This document shows positions 8,111 to 23,444 of a DNA stretch of 64,000 nucleotides, piece by piece (positions within the stretch are counted from its first letter, which is position 1; every line of letters begins with the position of its first letter). Under the pieces are notes generated by a model, which did not search any database, had not been told where the DNA came from, and was given only the letters and a program-made list of their open reading frames with translations. Origin of the DNA: Synechococcus sp. NOUM97013 (lineage in GTDB: Bacteria > Cyanobacteriota > Cyanobacteriia > PCC-6307 > Cyanobiaceae); the NCBI RefSeq assembly GCF_014279815.1, contig NZ_CP047941.1:1984001-2048000 (forward strand), given 5' to 3'. The position numbers and the translations under genes are program-made.

Positions 8111-9430
8111 ATGATGACAACAGGCGATCGAACGTGCTCAGTGTCACGGAACCATCACCCCAATCTTTGGCCTCCTTTCACCTCCATCACCAGCACGCCC
8201 CCGCTGGAACAGGTGGTTCGCGGCGAAGGTGCGGTTCTCTACAGGGCGGAAGGGGCACCGCTGATCGATGCCATCAGCAGTTGGTGGGTCACGCTGCATG
8301 GCCATGCCCACCCTGTGGTGGCAGCAGCAATCGCGGGACAGGCGGCCACCCTGGAGCAGGTGATCTTCGCCGAATTCACCCATCCCCAGGCGGAACGCCT
8401 GGCGGAACGCCTGGCCGAACGCACTGGACTGGACCGGGTGTTCTTCTCCGACAACGGATCCACAGCCGTGGAAGTGGCGCTGAAAACGGCCGTGCAGTGG
8501 TGGCACAACCGTGGCGAAGCCCGTCAGCAGCTGATTGCCTTCGATGGGGCTTATCACGGCGACACCTTTGGCGCGATGGCCGTCGGGGCACGCAGTCTGT
8601 TCAGTGAACCCTTTGATCCGCTGCTGTTTCCCGTGACCCGGGTTCCGTGGCCCCATACCCACTGGAACGACGAGGAGGTGGAGCGCCGCGAGCAGCAGGC
8701 CTTAGACGCACTGGAACTGGCGCTGCGCACACCGACAGCAGCTGTCATTCTCGAACCGCTCGTTCAGGGAGCGGGCGGGATGCGCATGGTGCGTCCGCAG
8801 TTTCTGCAGGCGGTTGAACAGCGGGTGCGCGAAGCCGGCAGTTTGCTGATCGCCGATGAAGTGATGGCGGGATTCGGACGCTGCGGCCGCCTGCTGGCGT
8901 CCCAGAGAGCGGGCATCACACCGGATCTGGTGGCCCTATCCAAGGGGCTGACAGCAGGGTTCTTGCCGATGGGAATCACGCTGGCAACGAAAGCGATCTT
9001 CGAGGAGTTTCTCGGCACCGATCCAACCAAGACCCTCTGGCATGGCCACAGCTTCACGGCCAACCCGCTGGGCTGTGCTGCGGCCAATGCCAGCCTGGAT
9101 TTACTCGAAGCCGAGCCGCAACTTCACGAACAATTCGAACAGCGCCATCGCCATCGATTGGAACGGCTGGCACACCATCCCAGGGTGCAGCGTCCTCGGC
9201 TCTGCGGCACCATCGCCGCCTTCGACCTGGTGACCGATGGCGCCCAGGGCTATCTCAACCCGGCCGGCAAAGTGTTGCGACGACTCGTCAGGGACCAGGG
9301 GGTGCTGATTCGTCCTCTGGGGGATGTGGTCTATCTTTTGCCGCCGCTCTGCATCAGCAACACCCAGCTGGATCAGTGCTATGAGGCGATCGCCAACGGA
9401 TTGGAGGCATTGCCTGCCAGCGCCCCGTGA
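8111..9430 (+). CDS. bioA: Adenosylmethionine-8-amino-7-oxononanoate aminotransferase
   Basis: Class III PLP aminotransferase of about 439 aa making 7,8-diaminopelargonate. Visible features are HHPNLWPPFTSI near the N-terminus (the BioA-specific HxxxWxPF segment), DAISSWWVTLHGHAHP, FSDNGSTAVEVALK, the ADEVMAGFGR aspartate region and the Schiff-base lysine in LSKGLTAGFLPMG (about K278 from this start). Start choice is uncertain among ATGs at 8105, 8111 and 8114; none has a strong ribosome-binding site. It completes the pathway bioF-bioK-bioC-bioD-bioA, leaving only bioB outside the window. Confidence 0.94.
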   Translation: MMTTGDRTCSVSRNHHPNLWPPFTSITSTPPLEQVVRGEGAVLYRAEGAPLIDAISSWWVTLHGHAHPVVAAAIAGQAATLEQVIFAEFTHPQAERLAERLAERTGLDRVFFSDNGSTAVEVALKTAVQWWHNRGEARQQLIAFDGAYHGDTFGAMAVGARSLFSEPFDPLLFPVTRVPWPHTHWNDEEVERREQQALDALELALRTPTAAVILEPLVQGAGGMRMVRPQFLQAVEQRVREAGSLLIADEVMAGFGRCGRLLASQRAGITPDLVALSKGLTAGFLPMGITLATKAIFEEFLGTDPTKTLWHGHSFTANPLGCAAANASLDLLEAEPQLHEQFEQRHRHRLERLAHHPRVQRPRLCGTIAAFDLVTDGAQGYLNPAGKVLRRLVRDQGVLIRPLGDVVYLLPPLCISNTQLDQCYEAIANGLEALPASAP

Positions 9431-9436
9431 AATGGA

Positions 9437-9703
9437 TCAAGGGCCGAATCGCAAGGCGGCCTCGACGTCGGCTCTGGGAAGCCGGTAGGAGTAACTGCAG
9501 CTGCGCGGTGGCACCGCCGAATCCCACATCACACCAAGGTCTTCCTGATCAAGACGCAACCGTGCCCTCCATTCAGGCTGTTCCCAGTTCCAGTCGCAGG
9601 GGTCTTGCTCACTGCGAGTCGCACCCAGCGTCTCCAACCAGCCTTCAAGGGCTCTGAGGGAGTGCTGGTTGAGCGGCGTTTCTGACGAAGGGAGTGAGGC
9701 CAT
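9437..9703 (-). CDS. DUF3143 family protein
   Basis: Small protein of 88 aa starting [20 protein letters not shown], which matches the DUF3143 pattern: a short helix with PL(x)H(x)L followed by a Trp-rich strand region with WNWEQPEW and the C-terminal YSLPRADVEAAL type segment. It is found in cyanobacteria and has no established function. Its start lies 59 nt inside the 3' end of the upstream J-domain gene, in a different frame, and the overlapped part includes conserved residues, so the overlap is probably real. It converges on bioA with a 6-nt gap. Confidence 0.75.
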   Translation of the reverse strand: MASLPSSETPLNQHSLRALEGWLETLGATRSEQDPCDWNWEQPEWRARLRLDQEDLGVMWDSAVPPRSCSYSYRLPRADVEAALRFGP

Positions 9704-10172
9704 CGGAACCTCCGGATTGCTCAGCACTCTTCTGAGTCTGCTCCTCGAGCAACCAGCTCGGCTGCACCTGAAGCTCCAGCCCACGACTCCAGGCCACACC
9801 CACACCCAGCAGCAGACAAAGAGCCAGAGCACCCAGCAACAGGAGCAGCGACAGCCATTCGCCGCCGGAGAGAGGCCGACGCTGACCGATGCTGTCAGGG
9901 ACCGGAAACGAGGGGGTCTTCAAAGCTGGGGGATGGTCGCGCTCCCGCAGCGCAGTGTCGTAGAGCCGCCGCATGCCTGGATCCGTGAGCTGCTCGTAGG
10001 CGTCGCGCAGCAATTGGAACTGACGGGCAGCGTCCTCAGCCGGCAAACGGGTGGTGTCGGGATGCACGGCCTTACTCAGGCGTCGGAACGCCTGCCGCAC
10101 GGTGTCGACATCAGCTCCGCGGGACACGCCCAGACGCTCGTAATGGGTGATGTCCTGGACCGGAGGAGCCAT
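9645..10172 (-). CDS. J-domain protein with a C-terminal membrane helix
   Basis: Protein of 175 aa. The N-terminal J domain ([20 protein letters not shown], then HPD at about residues 37-39 and [11 protein letters not shown]) would recruit and stimulate an Hsp70. There is no G/F region or zinc finger. After a proline-rich linker there is one strong transmembrane helix ([20 protein letters not shown]) and a polar tail of about 50 residues, so it is probably a membrane-anchored J protein. The ATG at 10172 is chosen over an upstream non-ATG start at 10187. It is divergent from rsmG across 61 nt and overlaps the DUF3143 gene downstream. Confidence 0.85.
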   Translation of the reverse strand: MAPPVQDITHYERLGVSRGADVDTVRQAFRRLSKAVHPDTTRLPAEDAARQFQLLRDAYEQLTDPGMRRLYDTALRERDHPPALKTPSFPVPDSIGQRRPLSGGEWLSLLLLLGALALCLLLGVGVAWSRGLELQVQPSWLLEEQTQKSAEQSGGSDGLTPFVRNAAQPALPQSP

Positions 10173-10233
10173 CGCCAGCAGAAGCACCTACGTCCTTGCA
10201 GGCATTCTAGGAAGGTCTGAAGGGCAGGCCGCC

Positions 10234-10998
10234 ATGCCGGATTCATCGCCGTTCGCCAAGCCAGGGCCAGAGCTTTGGAGGTTGCTCGGATGGACTCCGG
10301 ATCCCCAGCAACTGCAACAACTGATTGACCTGCAACGGTTGCTGGAGGACTGGAACGGCCGGGTCAACCTCACCCGTCTGGTGCAAGGCGAGGATTTCTG
10401 GATTGCACAAGTGCTGGATAGCCTCTGGCCCCTGCTGCCGGAGCTGGAGAAACCAGAGACCCCACGTCGCTGCATTGATGTGGGCACAGGTGGGGGATTT
10501 CCAGGGCTGGCTGTGGCGATTGCGCTGCCGGGTGCCCACCTGACTCTGGTGGACTCGGTTGGGCGTAAAACCGCAGCAGTCGCTGCCATGGCGACTGCGC
10601 TGGGGCTGAGCGACCGCGTGGTCGTTCGCACCGAACGGGTCGAACGCACAGGCCACGATCCAGGGTGCAGAGGTCAATTCGACCTGGCCATGGCACGGGC
10701 TGTGGCTGCTGCACCTGTGGTGGCGGAATATCTCGTGCCCCTGCTTCAACAGCAAGGGCAGGCCCTGCTCTATCGGGGCCGCTGGCAGGACAGCGACGAT
10801 GCCGAACTGCAACCGGCCCTGAAGCTGCTGAACGCACGCAGCGACGGCATCAGCCGCACGGAACTGCCTGCGGATCGGGGCCCCCGCACACTGATTCGCA
10901 TCAGCACTGATCGCGCAACACCCAAGATCTATCCCCGCGCGATCGGAGTGCCGACGAAGCTTCCCTTGGGAGGTCAGGCCGACGAAAGGCGCTCCTGA
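10234..10998 (+). CDS. rsmG: 16S rRNA (guanine527-N7)-methyltransferase
   Basis: RsmG/GidB of 254 aa, which methylates G527 of 16S rRNA. The SAM-binding motif [14 protein letters not shown] sits at residues 80-93, preceded by the N-terminal helical segment with NLTRLV and followed by [11 protein letters not shown], both typical of the family. The ATG at 10234 gives a normal N-terminus; the open frame upstream from 10147 overlaps the divergent J-domain gene. The last 25 nt overlap, tail to tail, the end of the aldo/keto reductase gene. Confidence 0.93.
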   Translation: MPDSSPFAKPGPELWRLLGWTPDPQQLQQLIDLQRLLEDWNGRVNLTRLVQGEDFWIAQVLDSLWPLLPELEKPETPRRCIDVGTGGGFPGLAVAIALPGAHLTLVDSVGRKTAAVAAMATALGLSDRVVVRTERVERTGHDPGCRGQFDLAMARAVAAAPVVAEYLVPLLQQQGQALLYRGRWQDSDDAELQPALKLLNARSDGISRTELPADRGPRTLIRISTDRATPKIYPRAIGVPTKLPLGGQADERRS

Positions 10999-12182
10999 CG
11001 CTCTCCGCCCACACGATCTCTGAGACGTCGAAGGATTCCAGGAATTTGATCTCGCCAGGGGCTGGCCTTCAGAACAGCCAACAGATCCGTCTCCGTGACG
11101 GTGAGATCAAGGGGGTCCGCATTGGAGCCAGGAAACCAATGGCCACCACGCCCGAGCAGACCATATCGGGCTTTGACAAAACCCTCGAGATCCCAGGCCT
11201 CGAGCAGGTTATGCAACCACAGAAGCAGAGGAAGATTCAGCTCACCCGGTGTGTCTTGCCAATGGGGCAGACCCTGCTGCCAACTGTCCATCCATGCACC
11301 GCCCAATGCTTCCCGTGCCGCTTGCTCCAAGCTCTGCTCGATCGGCGTGATCAGCCTGTCCGCCTGGTCGAGCATCGCCACCGCATCAAGGTGGAGCCCC
11401 AAATCATCCGGGCAGGAAGCCCCGACGCTGATCGTGTGCACCCTGGGGTCCCGCAGACAGAAGAGATCGTTGAACACGATTGGATGCAGGGGCGCTGTCA
11501 ACGCACGGAGCCGTGGCCCCGGTGTGTGCAGATGCCCCCCCTTGTCCGTCGGACTGATGATGAACACACCCATGTCATGGCGATGGGCTGCCGCGATCGC
11601 AGGTTCATTGTCCTGACGGATGAAATACCAGTGCAAGTTCACGTAATCGAAACAGTCCGTCTCGATCGCATCGACGATCAGCTCGGGCTCGCCATGGGTG
11701 GAGAACCCCACGTGACCAATACGCCCCTCCGCTTGCCAACGGCGGACGACGTCCAGACATCCACCGGGGCGAATGGTCTGTTCGAGATGGTCATGACGGT
11801 TGATGCCATGAATGGCCAGCAGATCAACCCGTTGCACCTGCAGGCGTTCCAGCGATAACTCCAGCTCAGCCTCAAAGGCCTCGGGATCAGCCTGGGGCGG
11901 CACCTTGGTCTGAAGGATTCTTGACACATCGGGGCTTTCGGGAAGAGCCCAACCCAGTTGACGCTCTGAACTGCCGTAATGCCGCGCGGTTTCCACATGG
12001 TGGAATCCAGCCTGCACCGCACGGCCCAGAGTGTCTTCCAGGAGACGCTGAGATTCCCCGGTGATGGCGTCAGGCGCCAAGTCGGTCCAGCTCTGCTGAA
12101 AGCGCATGCCACCCAAAGAGAGCACCGGCATGGCGATCTCCGTACGCCCGAAACGTCGGGTGGGCAGAGCGGAACTAGACAT
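10974..12182 (-). CDS. Aldo/keto reductase family oxidoreductase
   Basis: Protein of 402 aa with an N-terminal aldo/keto reductase barrel: [20 protein letters not shown], then [10 protein letters not shown] with catalytic Y69, K93 in LQTKV and H125 in LLAIHGIN. The position normally held by the catalytic Asp is E64. The roughly 130-residue C-terminal helical extension ([20 protein letters not shown] onward) resembles that of ferredoxin-fused bacterial members, but has no CxxCxxxCP cluster motif. A separate ferredoxin gene is directly upstream with a 1-nt overlap and may supply the redox centre. ATG at 12182 is preferred over a TTG one codon earlier. Substrate unknown. Confidence 0.87.
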   Translation of the reverse strand: MSSSALPTRRFGRTEIAMPVLSLGGMRFQQSWTDLAPDAITGESQRLLEDTLGRAVQAGFHHVETARHYGSSERQLGWALPESPDVSRILQTKVPPQADPEAFEAELELSLERLQVQRVDLLAIHGINRHDHLEQTIRPGGCLDVVRRWQAEGRIGHVGFSTHGEPELIVDAIETDCFDYVNLHWYFIRQDNEPAIAAAHRHDMGVFIISPTDKGGHLHTPGPRLRALTAPLHPIVFNDLFCLRDPRVHTISVGASCPDDLGLHLDAVAMLDQADRLITPIEQSLEQAAREALGGAWMDSWQQGLPHWQDTPGELNLPLLLWLHNLLEAWDLEGFVKARYGLLGRGGHWFPGSNADPLDLTVTETDLLAVLKASPWRDQIPGILRRLRDRVGGERQERLSSA

Positions 12183-12580
12183 CAATCGTGGCTGGTGTTG
12201 CGTGGCAACTGTCGACGCAAACGAGCCGGTGAAGGGAGGCCCAGTGGCAGCAACTCCTGGGCATCCAGTTGCTGCTTCAAGCCCGGCAGATCATCGAAGG
12301 CAACCCAATGGATGCAATCCACCGGACAGGTCTCGATCGCCTCCTGAATGCGTTCGGTGCTGTCGCCGTCCTGACGGATGGCACGCGAACGCCCGAGGTT
12401 GGGTTCAATGCAGAACGTGTTGGTGGCGACATGGGCGCAATAGCGGCAACCGATGCACACCGCTTCATCCACCCACACAGCCTTTTCGCGCAGCTCACCT
12501 CCAAGAACAGGCTCCCGTCCGGTGCGCTCATCCTGCTCGTAGGAAGCGGCGACGTAGGCGGCCGCCGAGGGGTCAACCAC
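12182..12580 (-). CDS. [4Fe-4S] ferredoxin-like protein
   Basis: Protein of 132 aa. A cluster motif C42-IG-C45-RY-C48 is followed by a C57 and by C85-PVD-C89. This matches the single-cluster ferredoxin type with a long loop (GRSRAIRQDGDSTERIQEAI) known from cyanobacterial and plant J-domain-linked ferredoxins, here without a J domain. The start is a GTG at 12580; no ATG is available in frame. The C-terminal 35 residues are basic and proline/leucine-rich. The gene is coupled to the aldo/keto reductase downstream and lies 27 nt after ycf35. Confidence 0.85.
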   Translation of the reverse strand: MVDPSAAAYVAASYEQDERTGREPVLGGELREKAVWVDEAVCIGCRYCAHVATNTFCIEPNLGRSRAIRQDGDSTERIQEAIETCPVDCIHWVAFDDLPGLKQQLDAQELLPLGLPSPARLRRQLPRNTSHD

Positions 12581-12607
12581 TGATCTTCCGACGCAACATG
12601 ACTGGAC

Positions 12608-13000
12608 TCAGGCGTCCCAGCGGGTCACCACGAGCTCAATAGAACCGTCCTGGCAATCAGTCTGTTGAGCCACATCAAACCCTTCTTGGCGGCTGGCTTC
12701 CAGCACAGAGCGCAGGGCGTAACGCTGGGTGAGCTTGGAGAGGAATCGCTCCACCGGAATGGGCTGACGCCAGAGGTCCAAATCGGTGACGAACTCGTAG
12801 GCGCCACTGGATTCATTCCAACTGAAACCGAAATCCGCACTGCCCTCGACAGCAACGGCCAGTTCTGCGTCAACGGTCTGACCCTGGTAACCGCGCACAG
12901 CTTGCTGAATCTCGCCCGGGGTGTAACCCAGATCTTCAAGCGCTCCGCGCAGTGGGGCGAGCTGACGAAGTTCGGTTTTGACGGTGCTGAAGTGAGACAT
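12608..13000 (-). CDS. ycf35: Ycf35 / DUF1257 family protein
   Basis: Protein of 130 aa starting MSHFSTVKTELRQLAPLRGA, the DUF1257 hallmark, with the GYQGQTVDAELAV and LWRQPIPVERFLSKLTQRYA segments also conserved in plastid Ycf35. The biochemical role is not established. Its ATG overlaps the stop of the DUF2997 gene upstream (ATGA at 13000-13003), a pairing common in cyanobacteria, and a ferredoxin gene follows, which hints at a redox or metal-related cluster, although that is inference. Confidence 0.9.
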   Translation of the reverse strand: MSHFSTVKTELRQLAPLRGALEDLGYTPGEIQQAVRGYQGQTVDAELAVAVEGSADFGFSWNESSGAYEFVTDLDLWRQPIPVERFLSKLTQRYALRSVLEASRQEGFDVAQQTDCQDGSIELVVTRWDA

Positions 13001-13209
13001 CAGGAAGGCTCGACGGACTGAGATTGCGACTGGGTCAGGACCTGAGGGGTATTGAAGGCTTCAGCCGTGGGCTGACGCTGTTCAACGGTGCCAAGGGCTG
13101 CCTCAAGACGATCCGTGAGCTGCAGACAGGCGTCGCCGCTGACACCCTCCACCTGCTCTTCAACACGCCCGTCAGGACGGATGCGGAATCGAACTGTGCG
13201 TTGAGGCAT
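13000..13209 (-). CDS. DUF2997 family protein
   Basis: Protein of 69 aa beginning MPQRTVRFRIRPDGRVEEQV and continuing GVSGDACLQLTDRLEAALG, the DUF2997 pattern (a strand-strand-helix domain with a conserved GxxC). A disordered serine/glutamine-rich tail follows. I use the internal ATG at 13209; the open frame extends to 13317 but would overlap the HEAT-repeat gene stop and has no family support. It is coupled by overlap to ycf35. Function unknown. Confidence 0.85.
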   Translation of the reverse strand: MPQRTVRFRIRPDGRVEEQVEGVSGDACLQLTDRLEAALGTVEQRQPTAEAFNTPQVLTQSQSQSVEPS

Positions 13210-13313
13210 GCACCAACACAGAATTGAGCGCATGTTAAGGGGAAGTGACCGAAGCCTGAGATCACCTGTCACCGGATCCGACCACATTTGATTCAGAGCT
13301 TCAGGCCCTGGAG

Positions 13314-14123
13314 TCAAAGCAGCAGTCCTTCGTCCAGCAGGGTCTGCAAGCGGTCCACCAGGTCCGGACTGTCTAACTGCTCGAGAGCGGTCCGCGCTTC
13401 ATCGCGTACTGCGGTTTCAGGATCCTTCAGAAGTGCGGCCACGAAGCTTTCGACCACTTCCTCCTGGCGAGGCTTGACCAACATGTCGTGAAGGCGGCCG
13501 AGTGCCCAAATGCAGTTGCTGCGCACCACAGGCTCGCTGTCGATCTTCAGGCTGAGCAGAAGCTGTCCCGCAGCGAGATCCGCCTTGGCGGGAGAGGTAC
13601 TACCGGCCTCAGCCAGAGAAACGGATGCCCAAAGTCGAACAGCTGCAACGTCGACCTGCAAGGCACGGATCAACGGATTGAGCACCGGAGCATCGGAGTA
13701 ATTGCCCAAACTCCAGGCCGTGGCTTTGCGTACATAGGCATTGCTATCGACCTGAAGAAGATTGAGCAACGCCTGCACAGCCTGCGTCGAAGGATTGCGA
13801 CCCAGCGCATAAACAGCACTCATCCGTACCACTGGACAGGTCTCGTCCAGCAGCGGCAACAGCAAGGGGACGGCCCGAGGATCGCGGTGCTCGCAGAACA
13901 CTCTGAGACCCTGAAGCCTTTGGTCATGGCCTTGCTTCAGCCACTCCAAGCCTGCGTCGCAGGAACGCACGGCCTCGAGTGCATCACCTTCCGGATCATC
14001 GGGTGCGATCTCATCGAGGGGGTCACCCACAAGCTCCGCTTCGAGCTCGCGCGCCAGCACATCAGGGTCGATGGCCAACTCAGGCCTCGGGTCCTCCTTC
14101 TGGTTGCCGGATGAATCGCTCAT
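13314..14123 (-). CDS. HEAT-repeat (PBS-lyase-like) protein
   Basis: Protein of 269 aa. After an acidic, disordered N-terminus (about 60 residues) it is made of repeated helical pairs of the HEAT/PBS-lyase type, for example DPRAVPLLLPLLDETCPVVR, DSNAYVRKATAWSLG, DVAAVRLWASVSLAEAG and DPETAVRDEARTALEQL. The family acts as scaffolds, phycobilin lyases or Fe-S/iron-related chaperones in cyanobacteria. I see nothing that decides among these. It is divergent from nothing nearby: the next minus-strand ORF upstream is a 41-aa membrane protein 15 nt away. Confidence 0.85.
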   Translation of the reverse strand: MSDSSGNQKEDPRPELAIDPDVLARELEAELVGDPLDEIAPDDPEGDALEAVRSCDAGLEWLKQGHDQRLQGLRVFCEHRDPRAVPLLLPLLDETCPVVRMSAVYALGRNPSTQAVQALLNLLQVDSNAYVRKATAWSLGNYSDAPVLNPLIRALQVDVAAVRLWASVSLAEAGSTSPAKADLAAGQLLLSLKIDSEPVVRSNCIWALGRLHDMLVKPRQEEVVESFVAALLKDPETAVRDEARTALEQLDSPDLVDRLQTLLDEGLLL

Positions 14124-14138
14124 GGACCGATCGTAATC

Positions 14139-14264
14139 TCAGCCGATTGGTGCAGGCGCCAGCATGTCACCGGGGAGCCAAATCCTGGCGCTGACGGCGA
14201 CGAGAGCCAGAGCGAACAGAGCCACGATCAGGATGGGGAGCAGGGTGCTGCGGAAAAAGGCCAA
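14139..14264 (-). CDS. 41-aa single-span membrane protein (TTG start)
   Basis: Small ORF on the minus strand between the SSF symporter and the HEAT protein. With a TTG start at 14264 it encodes MAFFRSTLLPILIVALFALA and ends RIWLPGDMLAPAPIG: one transmembrane helix at residues 8-26 and a short conserved-looking WLPGD tail. An AGGAA sequence lies 5 nt before the TTG, which decides the start; no ATG is available before an upstream in-frame stop. Size and single span are like small photosystem or membrane-complex subunits, but I do not recognise it as any named subunit. Confidence 0.5.
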   Translation of the reverse strand: MAFFRSTLLPILIVALFALALVAVSARIWLPGDMLAPAPIG

Positions 14265-14303
14265 GGCGTTTCCTGATTTCAGTGCATTGTGACTGGCGCT
14301 CGC

Positions 14304-16067
14304 TCAGAGCGGTGCGACCGAACGACGTGGGAGGCGAAGCAGCGTCAACGAGACCACAGCCACCACCAAGCCGAGCCAGCCCAGCAACGTCTGGTGCAGA
14401 AGGAAAGCACCGGACCCCAACAAGGCACCGAACAGCACACCCGAACTGAACACGAACCGGGCCAGCAGGTCTGAAAGGCTCTCACTGGCCTGCACATCAA
14501 AGCGCCGACGCCACTGGCTCCAACCGGGGCCAGGGGGTTGCACCGTCTGCACAAAGCGCTCCAGCACAGCCGGTGACTCCGGTGGTGTCACCAGCATCAC
14601 AAGGATCCAAACCACAGCGGTGAGCGAGGTGGTGACCATCAGTCGCTGGCCGTAATCACTGATCTGCAGCAGGGGCACCACCGATGTGGAGAGTCCAACC
14701 ACAAAGCCACAGAGCATCGCGGCCAGCTCCGCAGCTGCGTTGATCCGCCACCAGAACCAGCGCAGCACCAGCACCACCCCTGGACCGGTGCCGATAGCGA
14801 TCACCAGACGGAAGACCGTTCCGATGCTGTCGCTGATCAGAGCCGTTGCCACCCCCAGGACCAACAGCATCACACTCATCACCTGACCCACCAGCAGCAA
14901 CTCGCGCGGCGAAGCGTTCGGGCGCAGGAAACGTTGATAGAGATCGTGGGTCAGATAGCTGGCACCCCAGTTCACGGAGGTGCTGACGGTGCTCATGAAG
15001 GCAGCAACCAGTGACACCACCACCAGACCAAGCACCACCGGAGGCAACAGCTGGACAGCCAGGGCGGGGTAGCTCATCTCCCAATCGCTCTGATCCGGCA
15101 GCAACACGAGAGCCGCCAAGGCCACGAGCACCCACAACCAGCTGCGTACCAAATAGTTGACCACCAAAAACACCCAACCGGCCAGCCGCGCCTGCTGCTC
15201 GTCTTTCGTCGCCAACATCCGCTGGATGAATTCACCACCGCCGTCACTGCGTCGGAAGCTCCACCACTGCACGGTGAGATAAGCCAGGAAGGTCGAGATG
15301 CTGATACCAGCTCCACCGATCCAGTCGAAACCATCGGGGCCCCAGCGCCATGGAACGAGGGACAACAGCTCCGGACGCTCCATGGCGCTGAGCTGATCCA
15401 GAAGTGAGCCCATGCCGCCAGCCGCATGCACGGCAGCCCAAGCCACGGCGGAGGCCCCCAGCAGCGCCAAGAGCAACTGAATGAAATCGGTAATCACCAC
15501 GGCCCACAGTCCCCCGGCCACGGTGTACGCCAGCACCAAGGCAGCCACGATGCTCAGCAGCAGCAGTGTGTCGGGGATGCCTCCGGCGGCGGCCACCGGT
15601 TGGTTGGAGACGATGCCCAGAGCCTCCACCACTTTGCGCATGGCCAGGAAGGCGTAACCGATGCCGATGCAGTTGACCGGCAATGCCAAGAGGAAGGCTT
15701 TGATGCCGCGGAGCCAGGCCGCTGCCGGCCCCCCGTAACGCAGTTCGGTGAAGGCCGCATCCGTGAGCACGCCACTTCGGCGCCAGAGCGGTGCAAACAC
15801 CACCGCCATCGCCACATGAGCCAGGCCGAACCCCCACCACTCCCAGTTGGCCGCGAGGCCTCGGGTGCCGACGATGCCCGCCACGTAGAGCGGCGTATCG
15901 ATGGAAAAGGTCGTGGCCGCCATCGATGCACCCGCAAGCCAGCCGCTGAGACTGCGACCTGCCACGAAGTAGTCATCCTCACCACGGTTGCGTCGAGCCA
16001 ACCAGAGACCCAGAGCCAGCGTCGCCGCCAGATAGCCAATCAGGATGATCCAGTCGATCGGAGCCAT
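14304..16067 (-). CDS. Sodium:solute symporter (SSF) family protein
   Basis: Membrane protein of 587 aa with about 13-14 hydrophobic spans. The N-terminus MAPIDWIILIGYLAATLALG, then the GRSLSGWLAGASMAATTFS segment and the central GLWAVVITDFIQ segment, are typical of the SSS/SSF fold that couples Na+ to solute uptake. The C-terminal part adds a cytoplasmic segment with ARF-type helices and a last pair of spans. The substrate (sugar, proline, pantothenate or other) is not evident. ATG at 16067 is preferred over the open frame to 16136, which adds a hydrophilic lead-in overlapping the rlmN end region. Confidence 0.9.
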   Translation of the reverse strand: MAPIDWIILIGYLAATLALGLWLARRNRGEDDYFVAGRSLSGWLAGASMAATTFSIDTPLYVAGIVGTRGLAANWEWWGFGLAHVAMAVVFAPLWRRSGVLTDAAFTELRYGGPAAAWLRGIKAFLLALPVNCIGIGYAFLAMRKVVEALGIVSNQPVAAAGGIPDTLLLLSIVAALVLAYTVAGGLWAVVITDFIQLLLALLGASAVAWAAVHAAGGMGSLLDQLSAMERPELLSLVPWRWGPDGFDWIGGAGISISTFLAYLTVQWWSFRRSDGGGEFIQRMLATKDEQQARLAGWVFLVVNYLVRSWLWVLVALAALVLLPDQSDWEMSYPALAVQLLPPVVLGLVVVSLVAAFMSTVSTSVNWGASYLTHDLYQRFLRPNASPRELLLVGQVMSVMLLVLGVATALISDSIGTVFRLVIAIGTGPGVVLVLRWFWWRINAAAELAAMLCGFVVGLSTSVVPLLQISDYGQRLMVTTSLTAVVWILVMLVTPPESPAVLERFVQTVQPPGPGWSQWRRRFDVQASESLSDLLARFVFSSGVLFGALLGSGAFLLHQTLLGWLGLVVAVVSLTLLRLPRRSVAPL

Positions 16068-16095
16068 AAGACCGGGCAGGTGGCCGCAGTCTCCC

Positions 16096-23396
<7,301 letters not shown>

Positions 23397-23444
23397 TGAC
23401 GGTTAAGGAAGGAGGAGCGGTTTGTCGGTTCGTTCGTTGGTCCG

